From NCBI GenBank assembly GCA_007126865.1, contig SLAN01000171.1, positions 1 to 12,338 of the forward strand: a DNA stretch of 12,338 nt, given 5' to 3'. Made by a program: the position numbers and the translations under genes. The number at the start of each line of letters is the position of its first letter. Position 1 is the stretch's first letter. This DNA is from Spirochaetales bacterium (GTDB taxonomy: Bacteria > Spirochaetota > Spirochaetia > DSM-27196 > SKKC01). Under the pieces are notes generated by a model that had not been told where the DNA came from, searched no databases, and worked only from the letters and a program-made list of their open reading frames with translations. Of this stretch, positions 1 to 7,075 are shown in pieces.

Positions 1-960
1 CCGTTCGAGGTCGTCGACCGATAGATCGTTGAGTGTAACGGTAATCGGCAATCGTCCGACGAACTCCGGAATCAGACCGAACTTGATCAGATCGTCGGGG
101 TGAATGTGCTGGTAGAGCTCGGCGAGATCTTTCTCACGAGTACTGCGAATATCGGCGCCGAAACCGAGCGGATGGTCGGAGACTCGCGACTCGATGAGCT
201 TGTCGAGACCCACAAACGCGCCGCCGCAGATGAACAGAATATTGCTCGTATCGATCTTGATCATCTCCTGGCTCGGGTGCTTGCGTCCACCCTGCGGTGG
301 GACCGAAGCCTGGGTGCCCTCGATGATCTTCAGTAATGCCTGCTGGACCCCTTCACCAGACACATCCCGGGTTATTGAGGCGTTTTCGCTCTTGCGCGAG
401 ATTTTGTCGATTTCATCGATATAGATGATGCCTCGTTCGGCTGCAGCGATGTTGTTTCCCGCCGCCTGATAGAGCTTGAGCAGGATGTTTTCGACGTCTT
501 CACCAACGTAGCCGGCCTCGGTCAAGGTGGTTGCGTCGGCGATCGCGAACGGTACGCGGAGCTTCCGCGCGAGGGTACGGGCGAGCAACGTCTTGCCGGT
601 GCCGGTGGGTCCGATCATGAGCACGTTCGCCTTTTCCAGTTCGACGTCCGATTCGACCCGTCCGCGCTGTGTGATCCGCTTGTAGTGGTTGTACACGGCA
701 ACGCTGAGATATTTCTTCGCCGCTTCCTGTCCGATGACGTACTGATCGATGTAGTCTTTTATCTCGCGTGGATTCGGTACATCGTCGAGGAACTCGTTCG
801 TAATAACGTCGTCTTCCTCGTCGAGGATCTTCTTACAGACATTTACACATTCGTCGCAGATATAGACGCCGGGCCCCGCGATGAGACGTCGCGCGAAATC
901 GGCATTCTTACCGCAGAACGAGCAAATTTTCTGATTTTCACTTTTCTGTTGTTTGCTCAT
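1..960 (-). CDS. clpX: ATP-dependent Clp protease ATPase subunit ClpX (3' partial)
   Basis: ClpX is the AAA+ unfoldase that recognises substrates, unfolds them with ATP and threads them into ClpP in the cytoplasm. The visible 320 residues begin with the zinc-binding domain (Cys13, Cys16, Cys35, Cys38). The ATPase core follows: Walker A GPTGTGKT at 117-124, Walker B IYIDEIDK at 179-186, pore loop GYVGED at 150-155 and the RKH loop at 226-228. The ClpP-docking loop reads LGF at 265-267, where E. coli has IGF. The gene leaves the window at base 1, so about 95 C-terminal residues including sensor 2 are not visible. The ATG at 958-960 lies inside the end of clpP, a 23-base overlap that implies translational coupling. 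It is the last visible gene of the tig-clpP-clpX operon. Identification is secure. Confidence 0.97.
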   Translation of the reverse strand, partial: MSKQQKSENQKICSFCGKNADFARRLIAGPGVYICDECVNVCKKILDEEDDVITNEFLDDVPNPREIKDYIDQYVIGQEAAKKYLSVAVYNHYKRITQRGRVESDVELEKANVLMIGPTGTGKTLLARTLARKLRVPFAIADATTLTEAGYVGEDVENILLKLYQAAGNNIAAAERGIIYIDEIDKISRKSENASITRDVSGEGVQQALLKIIEGTQASVPPQGGRKHPSQEMIKIDTSNILFICGGAFVGLDKLIESRVSDHPLGFGADIRSTREKDLAELYQHIHPDDLIKFGLIPEFVGRLPITVTLNDLSVDDLER

Positions 961-1579
961 TCTTCCCCCGCACCAATACTTTGTCGACGATCCCGTACTC
1001 GACGCACTCGTCGGCAGTCATGAAGAAGTCCCGCTCGGTGTCGCGGGCGATGACATCTTCACTCTTTCCGGTGTGCTTCGCGAAGTAGCCGATCAGCAGC
1101 TTCTTTAATCGTACCATCTCACGCGCCTGGATGCCTATGTCGGCGGCTTGCCCCTGCACACCACCCCAAGGCTGATGCAGCATGATTCGCGTCGAGGGCA
1201 GAGCGAGCCGCTTCCCCTCCGCGCCGGCGGCGAGTAACATAGCTCCCATGCTCGCTGCCTGCCCGAGGCAGATCGTCGAGACATCCGGTCGGATGTACTG
1301 AATCGTATCATAGATTGCAAGGCCGGCGGTAACGCTGCCACCCGGACAGTTCACGTAGAGCATGATGTCCTTCTCGGCATCCTGACTCTCGAGAAATAGA
1401 AGCTGCGCGACAGCGAGATCGGCGGTTACGTCGTGGATTTCGCCGTCGAGGAAAACTATTCGGTCCTTCAGCAGGCGAGAGAAAATATCATACGCCCGCT
1501 CGCCGGATCCGGTCTGTTCGACGACGTACGGTACTAGTGTATTGCTTTGTTCTTGCATGCGTGGCTGAAAATTACTCAT
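938..1579 (-). CDS. clpP: ATP-dependent Clp protease proteolytic subunit ClpP
   Basis: ClpP is the serine peptidase that forms a double heptameric barrel and degrades proteins delivered by ClpX. The 213-residue length is normal for the family. The catalytic triad is visible: Ser110 in GQAASMGA, His135 in RIMLHQP and Asp184 in DTERDFF. The oxyanion-hole GG of CPGGSV is at 80-81. The ATG start at 1577-1579 overlaps the tig stop in the string ATGAGTAA, an 8-base overlap typical of coupled translation. An internal Met8 is a possible alternative start but has no better ribosome site. The 3' end overlaps clpX by 23 bases. A short propeptide could be removed by self-processing, as in other ClpPs, but the cut site is not evident. 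Confidence 0.97.
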   Translation of the reverse strand: MSNFQPRMQEQSNTLVPYVVEQTGSGERAYDIFSRLLKDRIVFLDGEIHDVTADLAVAQLLFLESQDAEKDIMLYVNCPGGSVTAGLAIYDTIQYIRPDVSTICLGQAASMGAMLLAAGAEGKRLALPSTRIMLHQPWGGVQGQAADIGIQAREMVRLKKLLIGYFAKHTGKSEDVIARDTERDFFMTADECVEYGIVDKVLVRGKNEQTTEK

Positions 1580-2924
1580 TTCGACCCATAACGTCCATTA
1601 CGGACTGTTTCTTGCCTTTCTTGACCTTGTTTTTCTCGAAGAGCGAGTCGAAGAGTTTGCGCTCCTGCACCTCATGCCGCACGTACTCGAGCATATTGTT
1701 GCTGCGGTAGTGCTCCTTCGCCTGTTCGGCGCTCATCGAGCTGCCCTCCGCCTGTTCGGCGATATACGCGTCGACCTCTTCGTCACTCGCTTCGATCTCT
1801 TCATTCTCCAGGATTTTCTGGGTGAGCAGCTGGTTCTTGAGACGAGTTGTAGACTGCTCACGCCACTGTTCGAGGAAATCTTCCTTTGTGCGTCCCTGCG
1901 CTTCGATCAGCGGGAGAATCTGCTCCTCATTGCCCCCGAACTGTTGAAGGAAGTTTCTCCATTGCTGTTCGAGCTCGGCGCGAACCATGCTCTCCGGTAC
2001 CGGTACCGTCGAGGTTTCGAGGATCTTGCCGAGAAGCTGTTCGACCTTCTGCCGGCGGAGGCGTTCTTCGACGCTCTTTTCAAGTCGCGTACGAATATCG
2101 GCCTTCAAATCATCGAGCGTCTCGTAGTCGTCGCTGACATCCTGGGCGAGCTCGTCGTCTATCTCCGGTAAATCTCGTTGTTTCACCGCCGTGATTGTTA
2201 CGCGGATCCGTTGGGTCTTGCCGGCGAGGTCGCCGTCCTCGAAGTCCTCGGGGTAGCTCTTCTCGATGTCCTTCGGTTCCCCGATCTTCATACCGACAAC
2301 GTCGTCGTCGAACTTGTATCTGTTCATCTCGGTTCCGACGGTGAAGGTGAAGTCCTCGCGCCGAGTCTCTTCGAGCTCGTTGCCGTCCTCGTCAAGCTCG
2401 ACGTAGTTGACGGTGACGATATCGTCCTTCGCTACGACGCCCGACTCCTTGTCCATCGTGATGGCGTTCTGTTCCTGGATCGCCTCGAGCTCACGCTGAA
2501 TATCTTCGTCGGTTACCTTGACTACCGGTTCCTCTATAGTGAGACCGGTATACTCGCCGACCTCCACTTCCGGATAGATGTCATAGGTCACGCTGAACGT
2601 CATATCCTTCTCAAAATCGAGCTCCGGCTCATCCTCGAGACTCGGCTGGGAATACGGCAGCGGTTTCTCATCGATCTCATCGAAAATCTTCTTCAACGAT
2701 TCCTCGAGGACGTGCTGGGTCGTCTCAGCCTTCAGTGATTCGCCGAACTTCGATTCGAGTACCTTCGGAGGAACCTTCCCGGGCCGAAAGCCTTTGATGT
2801 GTGCCTTCTTCGAGTAGTCTTTGAGGAGATTCTGATATTCTCCACTCACGTACGAGCTGTCGAGCGTCACGGTGAGTTTTACGTTCGCGTTCTCGCGCTT
2901 CTCTACCTGCTTATCTACGATCAA
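1572..2924 (-). CDS. tig: Trigger factor, ribosome-associated chaperone and prolyl isomerase
   Basis: Trigger factor binds near the ribosome exit tunnel and shields nascent chains. The 450-residue protein has the full family order. An N-terminal ribosome-binding domain carries the signature [11 protein letters not shown] at 45-55. A central FKBP-type prolyl isomerase domain spans about 165-248, and an alpha-helical substrate-binding C-terminal domain covers roughly 110-160 and 250-430. The tail is basic (KNKVKKGKK). The start is a TTG at 2922-2924, preceded by a GAGG Shine-Dalgarno motif about 8 bases upstream. No in-frame ATG comes before Met108, which would remove the ribosome-binding domain. 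It is the first gene of an operon with clpP and clpX. The leader between the predicted promoter and this start holds a large inverted repeat. Confidence 0.96.
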   Translation of the reverse strand: MIVDKQVEKRENANVKLTVTLDSSYVSGEYQNLLKDYSKKAHIKGFRPGKVPPKVLESKFGESLKAETTQHVLEESLKKIFDEIDEKPLPYSQPSLEDEPELDFEKDMTFSVTYDIYPEVEVGEYTGLTIEEPVVKVTDEDIQRELEAIQEQNAITMDKESGVVAKDDIVTVNYVELDEDGNELEETRREDFTFTVGTEMNRYKFDDDVVGMKIGEPKDIEKSYPEDFEDGDLAGKTQRIRVTITAVKQRDLPEIDDELAQDVSDDYETLDDLKADIRTRLEKSVEERLRRQKVEQLLGKILETSTVPVPESMVRAELEQQWRNFLQQFGGNEEQILPLIEAQGRTKEDFLEQWREQSTTRLKNQLLTQKILENEEIEASDEEVDAYIAEQAEGSSMSAEQAKEHYRSNNMLEYVRHEVQERKLFDSLFEKNKVKKGKKQSVMDVMGRNE

Positions 2925-2935
2925 TGTGCTTCCCT
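2922..2935 (-). promoter_or_regulatory. Ribosome binding site deciding the TTG start of tig
   Basis: On the minus strand GAGGGAAGCACA precedes TTG. The GAGG core sits 8 bases from the start codon. This supports the rare TTG initiation codon, since no ATG is available before the trigger factor signature. Confidence 0.6.
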
Positions 2936-2962
2936 CGATACGGTTTTCGGGTGCTGAAACCC

Positions 2963-3095
2963 AGGAGCTTGTCGGACTTCACTTCGGAATTGAATATTGG
3001 GCGCATACCCTTGCGCGAACATGCATTTTGAAGGGCGGGAGTATGCAATAGGTCGTGCCAATATTCAATTCTGCCCACATGTCCGACAAGCTCCT
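2963..3095. repeat. 133-base nested inverted repeat in the tig leader
   Basis: The outer arms are 15 bases and perfectly complementary: AGGAGCTTGTCGGAC at 2963-2977 and its complement at 3081-3095. A 9-base unpaired segment follows on each side (2978-2986 and 3072-3080). Then come 14-base perfect inner arms, GAATTGAATATTGG at 2987-3000 and its complement at 3058-3071. The middle contains a further 6-base pair, GCATAC at 3003-3008 with GTATGC at 3041-3046. No reading frame is present. It lies between the predicted tig promoter and the tig start, so it would be transcribed as a long hairpin in the leader. It could be a short non-autonomous mobile repeat (MITE- or REP-like), a regulatory RNA fold, or both. 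There is no T-run, so a simple terminator is unlikely. Confidence 0.85.
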
Positions 3096-3111
3096 AGAGT
3101 ATTAGGCCGAA

Positions 3112-3141
3112 ACTATACACTACCGGCCCCTACGATGAAAA
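3112..3141 (-). promoter_or_regulatory. Predicted sigma-70 promoter of the tig-clpP-clpX operon
   Basis: On the minus strand a -35 TTTTCA (3136-3141, four of six consensus bases) is separated by 18 bases from a -10 TATAGT (3112-3117, five of six). Transcription would start near 3105, giving a leader of about 180 bases that includes the inverted repeat at 2963-3095. It lies downstream of the terminator that ends the tRNA transcript, so tig needs a promoter here. No CIRCE operator is visible. Confidence 0.5.
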
Positions 3142-3243
3142 CCGTTGCGGCGCCAGGGTGGATATAGTAGCAAGCTCGCTTCCAGAGGCCCGTGGCATCG
3201 CAGGATGTATAGACGGTGGAGCGATCTGCCGGTGCTGCGGCTG

Positions 3244-3279
3244 AAAAAAAAAGCCCCTGACCGAAACTGGATCAGGGGC
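3244..3279 (-). terminator. Rho-independent terminator of the tRNA operon
   Basis: On the minus strand GCCCCTGA (3272-3279) pairs perfectly with TCAGGGGC (3253-3260) around an 11-base loop. Nine consecutive T residues follow (3244-3252). It sits 11 bases beyond the end of tRNA-Gly, the last tRNA in the block, and separates that block from tig. Confidence 0.92.
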
Positions 3280-3290
3280 GTGCAGCGGAG

Positions 3291-3362
3291 AGCGGGAGAC
3301 GGGATTTGAACCCGCGACATCCACCTTGGCAAGGTGGCGCTCTACCCCTGAGCTACTCCCGC
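3291..3362 (-). tRNA. tRNA-Gly(GCC)
   Basis: The 72-base sequence folds as a standard cloverleaf. The acceptor GCGGGAG pairs with CTCCCGC, the anticodon stem CCACC/GGTGG carries loop TTGCCAA with anticodon GCC, and the T arm is GCGGG-TTTGAAT-CCCGT. The discriminator is T. The CCA end is not encoded. It is the last tRNA of the block, just before the terminator. Confidence 0.95.
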
Positions 3363-3387
3363 GCGAGAAGCGACGTCGGTGGCGGAG

Positions 3388-3469
3388 TGCGAGAGAAGGG
3401 ACTTGAACCCTTACACCCGAAGGTACCAGATCCTAAATCTGGCGTGTCTACCAATTCCACCACTCTCGC
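3388..3469 (-). tRNA. tRNA-Leu(UAG)
   Basis: This is an 82-base class II tRNA with an extended variable arm. The acceptor GCGAGAG pairs with CTCTCGC. The anticodon stem CCAGA/TCTGG encloses TTTAGGA with anticodon TAG, reading CUA and other CUN codons. The T arm is AAGGG-TTCAAGT-CCCTT. The discriminator is A, as expected for leucine. CCA is not encoded. Confidence 0.95.
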
Positions 3470-3538
3470 CGAACTGTATGAGAAAGCGTAACGCGCGTCA
3501 AGCATAGCGCCCTACGCTTTGGTTACCCCATACATCAT

Positions 3539-3611
3539 TGAGCCGTGAAGGGTTCGAACCTTCGACCCGCAGATTAAGAGTCTGCTGCTCTACCAACTGA
3601 GCTAACGGCCC
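3539..3611 (-). tRNA. tRNA-Lys(CUU)
   Basis: The 73-base cloverleaf has acceptor GGGCCGT paired with ACGGCTC, including a G-T wobble at the second pair. The anticodon stem GCAGA/TCTGC encloses CTCTTAA with anticodon CTT. The T arm is GAAGG-TTCGAAC-CCTTC. The discriminator is A. CCA is not encoded. Confidence 0.95.
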
Positions 3612-3616
3612 ATATG

Positions 3617-3690
3617 CGCGCCCGGCAGGATTCGAACCTGCGACCCACGGATTCGAAGTCCGGCACTCTATCCAGCTGAGCTACGGACGC
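3617..3690 (-). tRNA. tRNA-Arg(UCG)
   Basis: The 74-base cloverleaf has acceptor GCGTCCG paired with CGGGCGC. The anticodon loop CTTCGAA carries anticodon TCG, reading CGA-type arginine codons. The first anticodon-stem pair is a C-T mismatch. The T arm is GCAGG-TTCGAAT-CCTGC. The discriminator is G. CCA is not encoded. Confidence 0.94.
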
Positions 3691-3736
3691 GTGAAAACCG
3701 GTACACCGGAGTTTCGAACTGCCCCGGCGGACAGCG

Positions 3737-3809
3737 GGTGGATGACGGGATTCGAACCCGCGACACCCAGAACCACAATCTGGTGCTCTACCACTGAACT
3801 ACATCCACC
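3737..3809 (-). tRNA. tRNA-His(GUG)
   Basis: The 73-base cloverleaf has acceptor GTGGATG paired with CATCCAC. The extra 5' G (base -1) is encoded and faces discriminator C73, the histidine identity pair. The anticodon stem CCAGA/TCTGG encloses TTGTGGT with anticodon GTG. The T arm is GCGGG-TTCGAAT-CCCGT. CCA is not encoded. It is the first tRNA of the block. Confidence 0.95.
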
Positions 3810-3826
3810 ATCTCAAACGGAGTGGT

Positions 3827-3856
3827 ACTTTGCCGTGAAGACAGGTCGTTTGTCAA
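3827..3856 (-). promoter_or_regulatory. Predicted promoter of the tRNA block
   Basis: On the minus strand a perfect -35 TTGACA (3851-3856) is followed after 18 bases by a weak -10 CAAAGT (3827-3832). Transcription would start about 10 bases before tRNA-His. The consensus -35 and its position next to the first tRNA support the call. The -10 matches only three of six bases. Confidence 0.5.
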
Positions 3857-3914
3857 CACTCCGGCCGCTTGTCGATCGGTGTCGTAACATGGGAATATTT
3901 ATGCGTAACTCGTT

Positions 3915-4319
3915 ATGAAGCTCCGAAATGCTCGTACTACGGCACGTGCGCTCGTGCGACAGCTCAAGATCCTCGACTACGTAGCGCTTCTCGCCGCGAT
4001 TGCGGTTACTGTGTTCTTCTCGTTCGCGGCCGCCGGCGGAAGCGAGGGCCAGCAGGTAAACATCGAGAGCGAAGAGGGTAACTTCGTCTATCCGCTGAAC
4101 GAGGACCGCGAACTTACCCTGGAGGGGCCGCTCGGCACCACCGACATCGAGATTCGCGACGGCCGGGTGCGCGTGGTCCGGGACCCGGGGCCTCAGCAGA
4201 TCTGTGTACGTCAGGGGTGGATCGAGAGAAGCGGTGAGTGGCTCGCCTGTCTGCCAAGCAGGATCTTCATTCAGGTTACCGGAGCAAACGACCAGGATAT
4301 CGACGCCCAGACGTTTTAG
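3915..4319 (+). CDS. Membrane-anchored NusG domain II-containing protein
   Basis: The 134-residue protein has a basic N-terminus and one membrane segment at about 20-38 (YVALLAAIAVTVFFSFAAA). An extracytoplasmic domain follows, with the pattern of the NusG domain II family: a G-N-F-V-Y-P-L start, the core EGPLGTTDIEIRDGRVRVV at about 76-94, ICVRQGWI and WLACLPSRIFIQVTG. This is a stand-alone domain and not the transcription factor NusG, because the NGN and KOW domains are missing. The family has no settled function. The ATG is the first possible start, since a stop codon lies just upstream in frame. I see no clear Shine-Dalgarno motif. It is divergent from the tRNA block and convergent with the downstream phosphodiesterase gene. 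Confidence 0.8.
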   Translation: MKLRNARTTARALVRQLKILDYVALLAAIAVTVFFSFAAAGGSEGQQVNIESEEGNFVYPLNEDRELTLEGPLGTTDIEIRDGRVRVVRDPGPQQICVRQGWIERSGEWLACLPSRIFIQVTGANDQDIDAQTF

Positions 4320-4382
4320 CTCACCAGAAACGCCGCGGTGAAGCAAACGATCGAATATCGACTCGCAAACGAACCTGCCCGG

Positions 4383-5396
4383 TTAACGCGAAACGCTGCG
4401 CCCGACGGCGTGTGCGGCGTCGATAGCTCGGTCGGGGTAGTCGGTAATCAGTCCGTCGACACCGGCCTGGAGCAATCTCACCATTTCGTCGTAATCGTTT
4501 ATCGTCCAAACCTGTACGTCGAGGCCGAGGCTGCGGGCTTTCCGGATGAAGCCGGGTACGAGTACCGGCAACCCGGAAAAGCTGGTGGGAACCTGCAGCA
4601 CCTCTCCCGGCGGGCGATACCAGCGGTGCAGTCCGACGAGCTGCAACGCGTAGAAGGCCGCAGCTTCCCGAACTGCGAGATTCGTCGGGACGTCGGGGAC
4701 CTTTGCACGGAAGCGGTCGAGATAGCCGGCGTCGAAGCTGGCGACAATCAGTCGGTCGAAGCGGGCGGTGTCCTGCACGACTCGAACAACTTCGGCTATG
4801 ATCTCATCGCCGCTGTCGGTCTTCATCTCGATGACAAGCGGAATACTCTGATAGCGATCGAATACCTCTTCCAACGTCGGTATGCGCAGCCCTTCGCCCC
4901 GGTAGGCAAGATCGCCGTCGGCGTCGCGCCAGTTGTATCCGGCGTCGAGTTCCCTGACTTCCGCAAGGGACATGTCACGTACGCGACCGCTTCCGTCGGT
5001 GGTCCGATCGACCGTTCCGTCGTGGATAACTACGACTTCGTTGTCCGACGTCAATTGTAGATCCATCTCGAGTACGTGGGCCCCCATCTCTATGGCGGTA
5101 TCGAAGGCGGCGAACGTATTGGCGGGCGCATGACCGATGCCTCCGGCGTGTGCGACCACCGTTACATCCTGTTCGGCGAGAAATGGAATACGGTCGATCG
5201 GATCGGTCCGAAACGGTTGTGCGGCGAGAATCAGGAGCGTGACCACCGCCGCCGCGATTACGGCTCCTCGGAGGCATCCACCCCGCTTTCCCCGGCGCGG
5301 TCGGAGCCGGCGTTCAGGCGTGGCTGTGGCGGATATCGGTGCGAGGCGCCGACTCCAGTGGTCGTACCGTTTCGAACGGCTTCGCAAGCGTGCCAT
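4383..5396 (-). CDS. Membrane-anchored glycerophosphodiester phosphodiesterase
   Basis: This family hydrolyses glycerophosphodiesters, released from phospholipids, to glycerol 3-phosphate and an alcohol. The 337-residue protein has an Arg-rich N-terminus (1-40), one membrane segment (about 43-59) and a GDPD TIM-barrel domain (about 77-330). Active-site and metal residues are visible: His83 in VVAHAGG, Glu110 and Asp112 in LEMDLQLT, His125 in VVIHDGT and Glu190 in VIEMK. RTTDGSG at 131-137 and the C-terminal WTIND and GVDGLITDYPD motifs also fit. Two conserved spots differ: HAG replaces the usual HRG and PANT replaces PENT, but the metal ligands are intact. The topology suggests a catalytic domain facing the periplasm. 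The ATG at 5396 lacks a convincing ribosome site, so the start is less sure than the family. Confidence 0.9.
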   Translation of the reverse strand: MARLRSRSKRYDHWSRRLAPISATATPERRLRPRRGKRGGCLRGAVIAAAVVTLLILAAQPFRTDPIDRIPFLAEQDVTVVAHAGGIGHAPANTFAAFDTAIEMGAHVLEMDLQLTSDNEVVVIHDGTVDRTTDGSGRVRDMSLAEVRELDAGYNWRDADGDLAYRGEGLRIPTLEEVFDRYQSIPLVIEMKTDSGDEIIAEVVRVVQDTARFDRLIVASFDAGYLDRFRAKVPDVPTNLAVREAAAFYALQLVGLHRWYRPPGEVLQVPTSFSGLPVLVPGFIRKARSLGLDVQVWTINDYDEMVRLLQAGVDGLITDYPDRAIDAAHAVGRSVSR

Positions 5397-5475
5397 GGGC
5401 GTTCTGCGGAATTATCATACGATCCGACTGAGCTGTCGAGTCGCTACCGATTGCGTGTTTCGGCATCGTTCCAAC

Positions 5476-5613
5476 GGTCTGCTTGCCGGTGTACGCGCGC
5501 ACGTAAACATGCGTAAGACGGCACGGAGGTGATGACTGTCGTCCGGTCTGTTTGCCCGTGTACGTTCGCACGTAGATAGGTGCACGACGGCGCGCAGGCG
5601 TCGACTGTCGTCA
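5476..5613. repeat. Two-copy 69-base degenerate tandem repeat
   Basis: Copy 1 (5476-5544) and copy 2 (5545-5613) abut with a period of 69 bases and match at 53 of 69 positions by hand alignment. The best-kept blocks are the first 30 bases (GGTCTG(C/T)TTGCC, then GTGTACG and GCACGTA) and the last nine (CTGTCGTC plus one). Copy 2 ends exactly before the stop codon of the YARHG gene. The whole gap 5397-5613 holds no convincing gene. The repeat would lie in the leader of the phosphodiesterase gene or the trailer of the YARHG gene. Confidence 0.8.
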
Positions 5614-6990
5614 TCAATCGCGCACGAATGTACGTCTGCGGTCCTCTTCGGCGCGGATCAAGCGAACATTCTCCTCTTCTATCGCGTTGAGCAAACCGGC
5701 GGTGCTCGTGGTGACCGGCCGGTACCAGCGAAAGTGCCGGAAAAAGCGGCCCAGATCGCTGTCGCCGAAGTCGTATCCGTTGCGAGCAAAGAATGTGTTG
5801 CGGAAGATGCGAAGCTGGCTCAGCGTAAGCAGGCGCAGATACTCCCGCTTAACGTGAATGCGATCATAGATCCAATCGTCGCTGACATCGCTCGACCGAG
5901 GATCCTGCAGCCACCACGCGTATCGGTCGAGGAACAGATCGAAAGTAGCATCCGACGGTGGATCGACATCGGTTTTGACGAGGTCGAAATCGGTAGCCCC
6001 GCGCGTGCTGAACGCCACGGGCCGATCCGCCGTGAATCGGAAGCTGTCAATCCAGCGTTCACGGCTGTTATCGATGCGGATAGTCATCGTGTCGATTGTG
6101 CCGGCCCACGTTGCGCCGGTACCGTATAGATAGCGGACGGTGCGAAAGAGGCGGTCGCGACCATAGTCGGCGGTATAACGCACCCTTGTGGTTGTCAGCT
6201 CATCCTGCGGGAACTCCACATCGCGCACGTAGTAGCTCTCGATACGCGGGGCAGGGTTCTCCCCGGACAACTGCGCTCCCGAATGTGACACGCTCGGAGG
6301 TTCGCCGCGGGAGCTCCGGTTCGACGAACGCGTGTCCGCTGCACCGCCGGCCGCAGGCACTTCCAGTGCCTCCACCGGTTCGTCGTTCACCCAGCTCCGA
6401 AAGTCACGGAATGACTCCGGGTGGTCGATTCCCGCGCTGAATCGTGGAAAGCCGACCTCGTGTGTGGCCGTAGGTCCGGGGTTGTCGAAGACGAACAGTG
6501 CATCGACCTCGTATTTTTCTTCATACAGGGTGATGTCTATGTATTCGGCGCGCATTCGAACGGTTGTTTCGGCGGCCCGACGAAGTGCCGCAGTACCCCC
6601 GGCGGTTGTCACAAACGCCTCGTTAGCTGCCGCCGCTTCGCTGCCGGCGAATCCTAGTAGCACGAACAGCGTAATCGCGAAGAGCGTACGGAGGGTGTCT
6701 TGCGGGAGATGATGGCGAATCTGAGCGTTGAGGCGGTTGAACCGACATTGCCGCCGTTCACATTTGTTTCGATGTTTGCGTATAGGGGTACAAATCGATT
6801 TCGATGTGAAGTCCGACGGGCTCCCGCTGCCGGGCTCAGCAGCTTGGCGGACACCCCAACGGTGTGCGTCGTGCCGTGGTGAGCTCACGCCCGCGGAGGT
6901 CGTTGGCGAGGCGTCCGATCGCTCGGTTACAGGGGTGCCATCCACTTGCTGCCACGAAGTGTGTTGGTAGTTGATATTGTCAACGCACAT
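5614..6990 (-). CDS. Exported YARHG-domain protein (start uncertain)
   Basis: The C-terminal part holds a YARHG domain: LTLSQLRIFRNTFFARNGYDF ends at residue 408 of the 458-residue frame and is followed by FFRHFRWYRP. This domain is usual in secreted or cell-surface proteins of unknown role. The region before it (about 125-385) resembles the exported domain that precedes YARHG in other spirochaete proteins, with GFPRFSAG and RYLYGTGATWAG. A hydrophobic stretch LRTLFAITLFVLLGFAG (100-116) followed by SEAAAA reads as a signal peptide. No ATG, GTG or TTG lies in frame just before it. The only upstream starts are ATG at 6990 and GTG codons at residues 17 and 35. Residues 1-95 look like translated non-coding DNA, so the true start is probably near 6690-6720 on a rare codon, or a frameshift is present. 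The function is unknown. Confidence 0.75.
   Translation of the reverse strand: MCVDNINYQHTSWQQVDGTPVTERSDASPTTSAGVSSPRHDAHRWGVRQAAEPGSGSPSDFTSKSICTPIRKHRNKCERRQCRFNRLNAQIRHHLPQDTLRTLFAITLFVLLGFAGSEAAAANEAFVTTAGGTAALRRAAETTVRMRAEYIDITLYEEKYEVDALFVFDNPGPTATHEVGFPRFSAGIDHPESFRDFRSWVNDEPVEALEVPAAGGAADTRSSNRSSRGEPPSVSHSGAQLSGENPAPRIESYYVRDVEFPQDELTTTRVRYTADYGRDRLFRTVRYLYGTGATWAGTIDTMTIRIDNSRERWIDSFRFTADRPVAFSTRGATDFDLVKTDVDPPSDATFDLFLDRYAWWLQDPRSSDVSDDWIYDRIHVKREYLRLLTLSQLRIFRNTFFARNGYDFGDSDLGRFFRHFRWYRPVTTSTAGLLNAIEEENVRLIRAEEDRRRTFVRD
6949..6970 (+). repeat. Dispersed 22-base repeat, copy A
   Basis: This copy matches 9665-9686 in the same orientation at 20 of 22 positions. Both begin CTGCCACG and end GTGTTGGTAG. 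It contains a small hairpin, CACG with TGTG, which keeps its stem through a G-T pair. It lies in the unclear 5' region of the YARHG gene, between that gene and rarA. Confidence 0.6.
6970..6984. promoter_or_regulatory. Palindromic site GTTGATATTGTCAAC
   Basis: Perfect 5-base arms GTTGA and TCAAC flank a 5-base spacer, immediately next to repeat copy A and upstream of the YARHG coding body. The size and symmetry suit an operator for a dimeric regulator. I cannot name the regulator, and chance is possible for arms this short. Confidence 0.3.
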
Positions 6991-7040
6991 ATCTGTGTCC
7001 GCGCCTATCCGCTATCCGAGCGTATACTATCAATCGTATC

Positions 7041-7075
7041 GCCGCGCCCACCGTATCGCAAGGGCGAGGCGCGGC
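7041..7075 (-). terminator. GC-rich hairpin at the end of rarA
   Basis: On the minus strand GCCGCGCC, which starts at the rarA stop codon, pairs perfectly over 8 bases with GGCGCGGC (7041-7048) around a 19-base loop. There is no T-run afterwards, so this is a weak or factor-dependent terminator at best. Confidence 0.35.

Noticed and set aside
4321..4341. A 5-base inverted pair (TCACC/GGTGA) after the NusG domain II gene, considered as a terminator.
   Set aside because: The stem is short and no T-run follows, so it is not supported as a terminator.
4338..5060. A 240-codon plus-strand open frame.
   Set aside because: It is antisense to the phosphodiesterase gene, which carries clear catalytic motifs.
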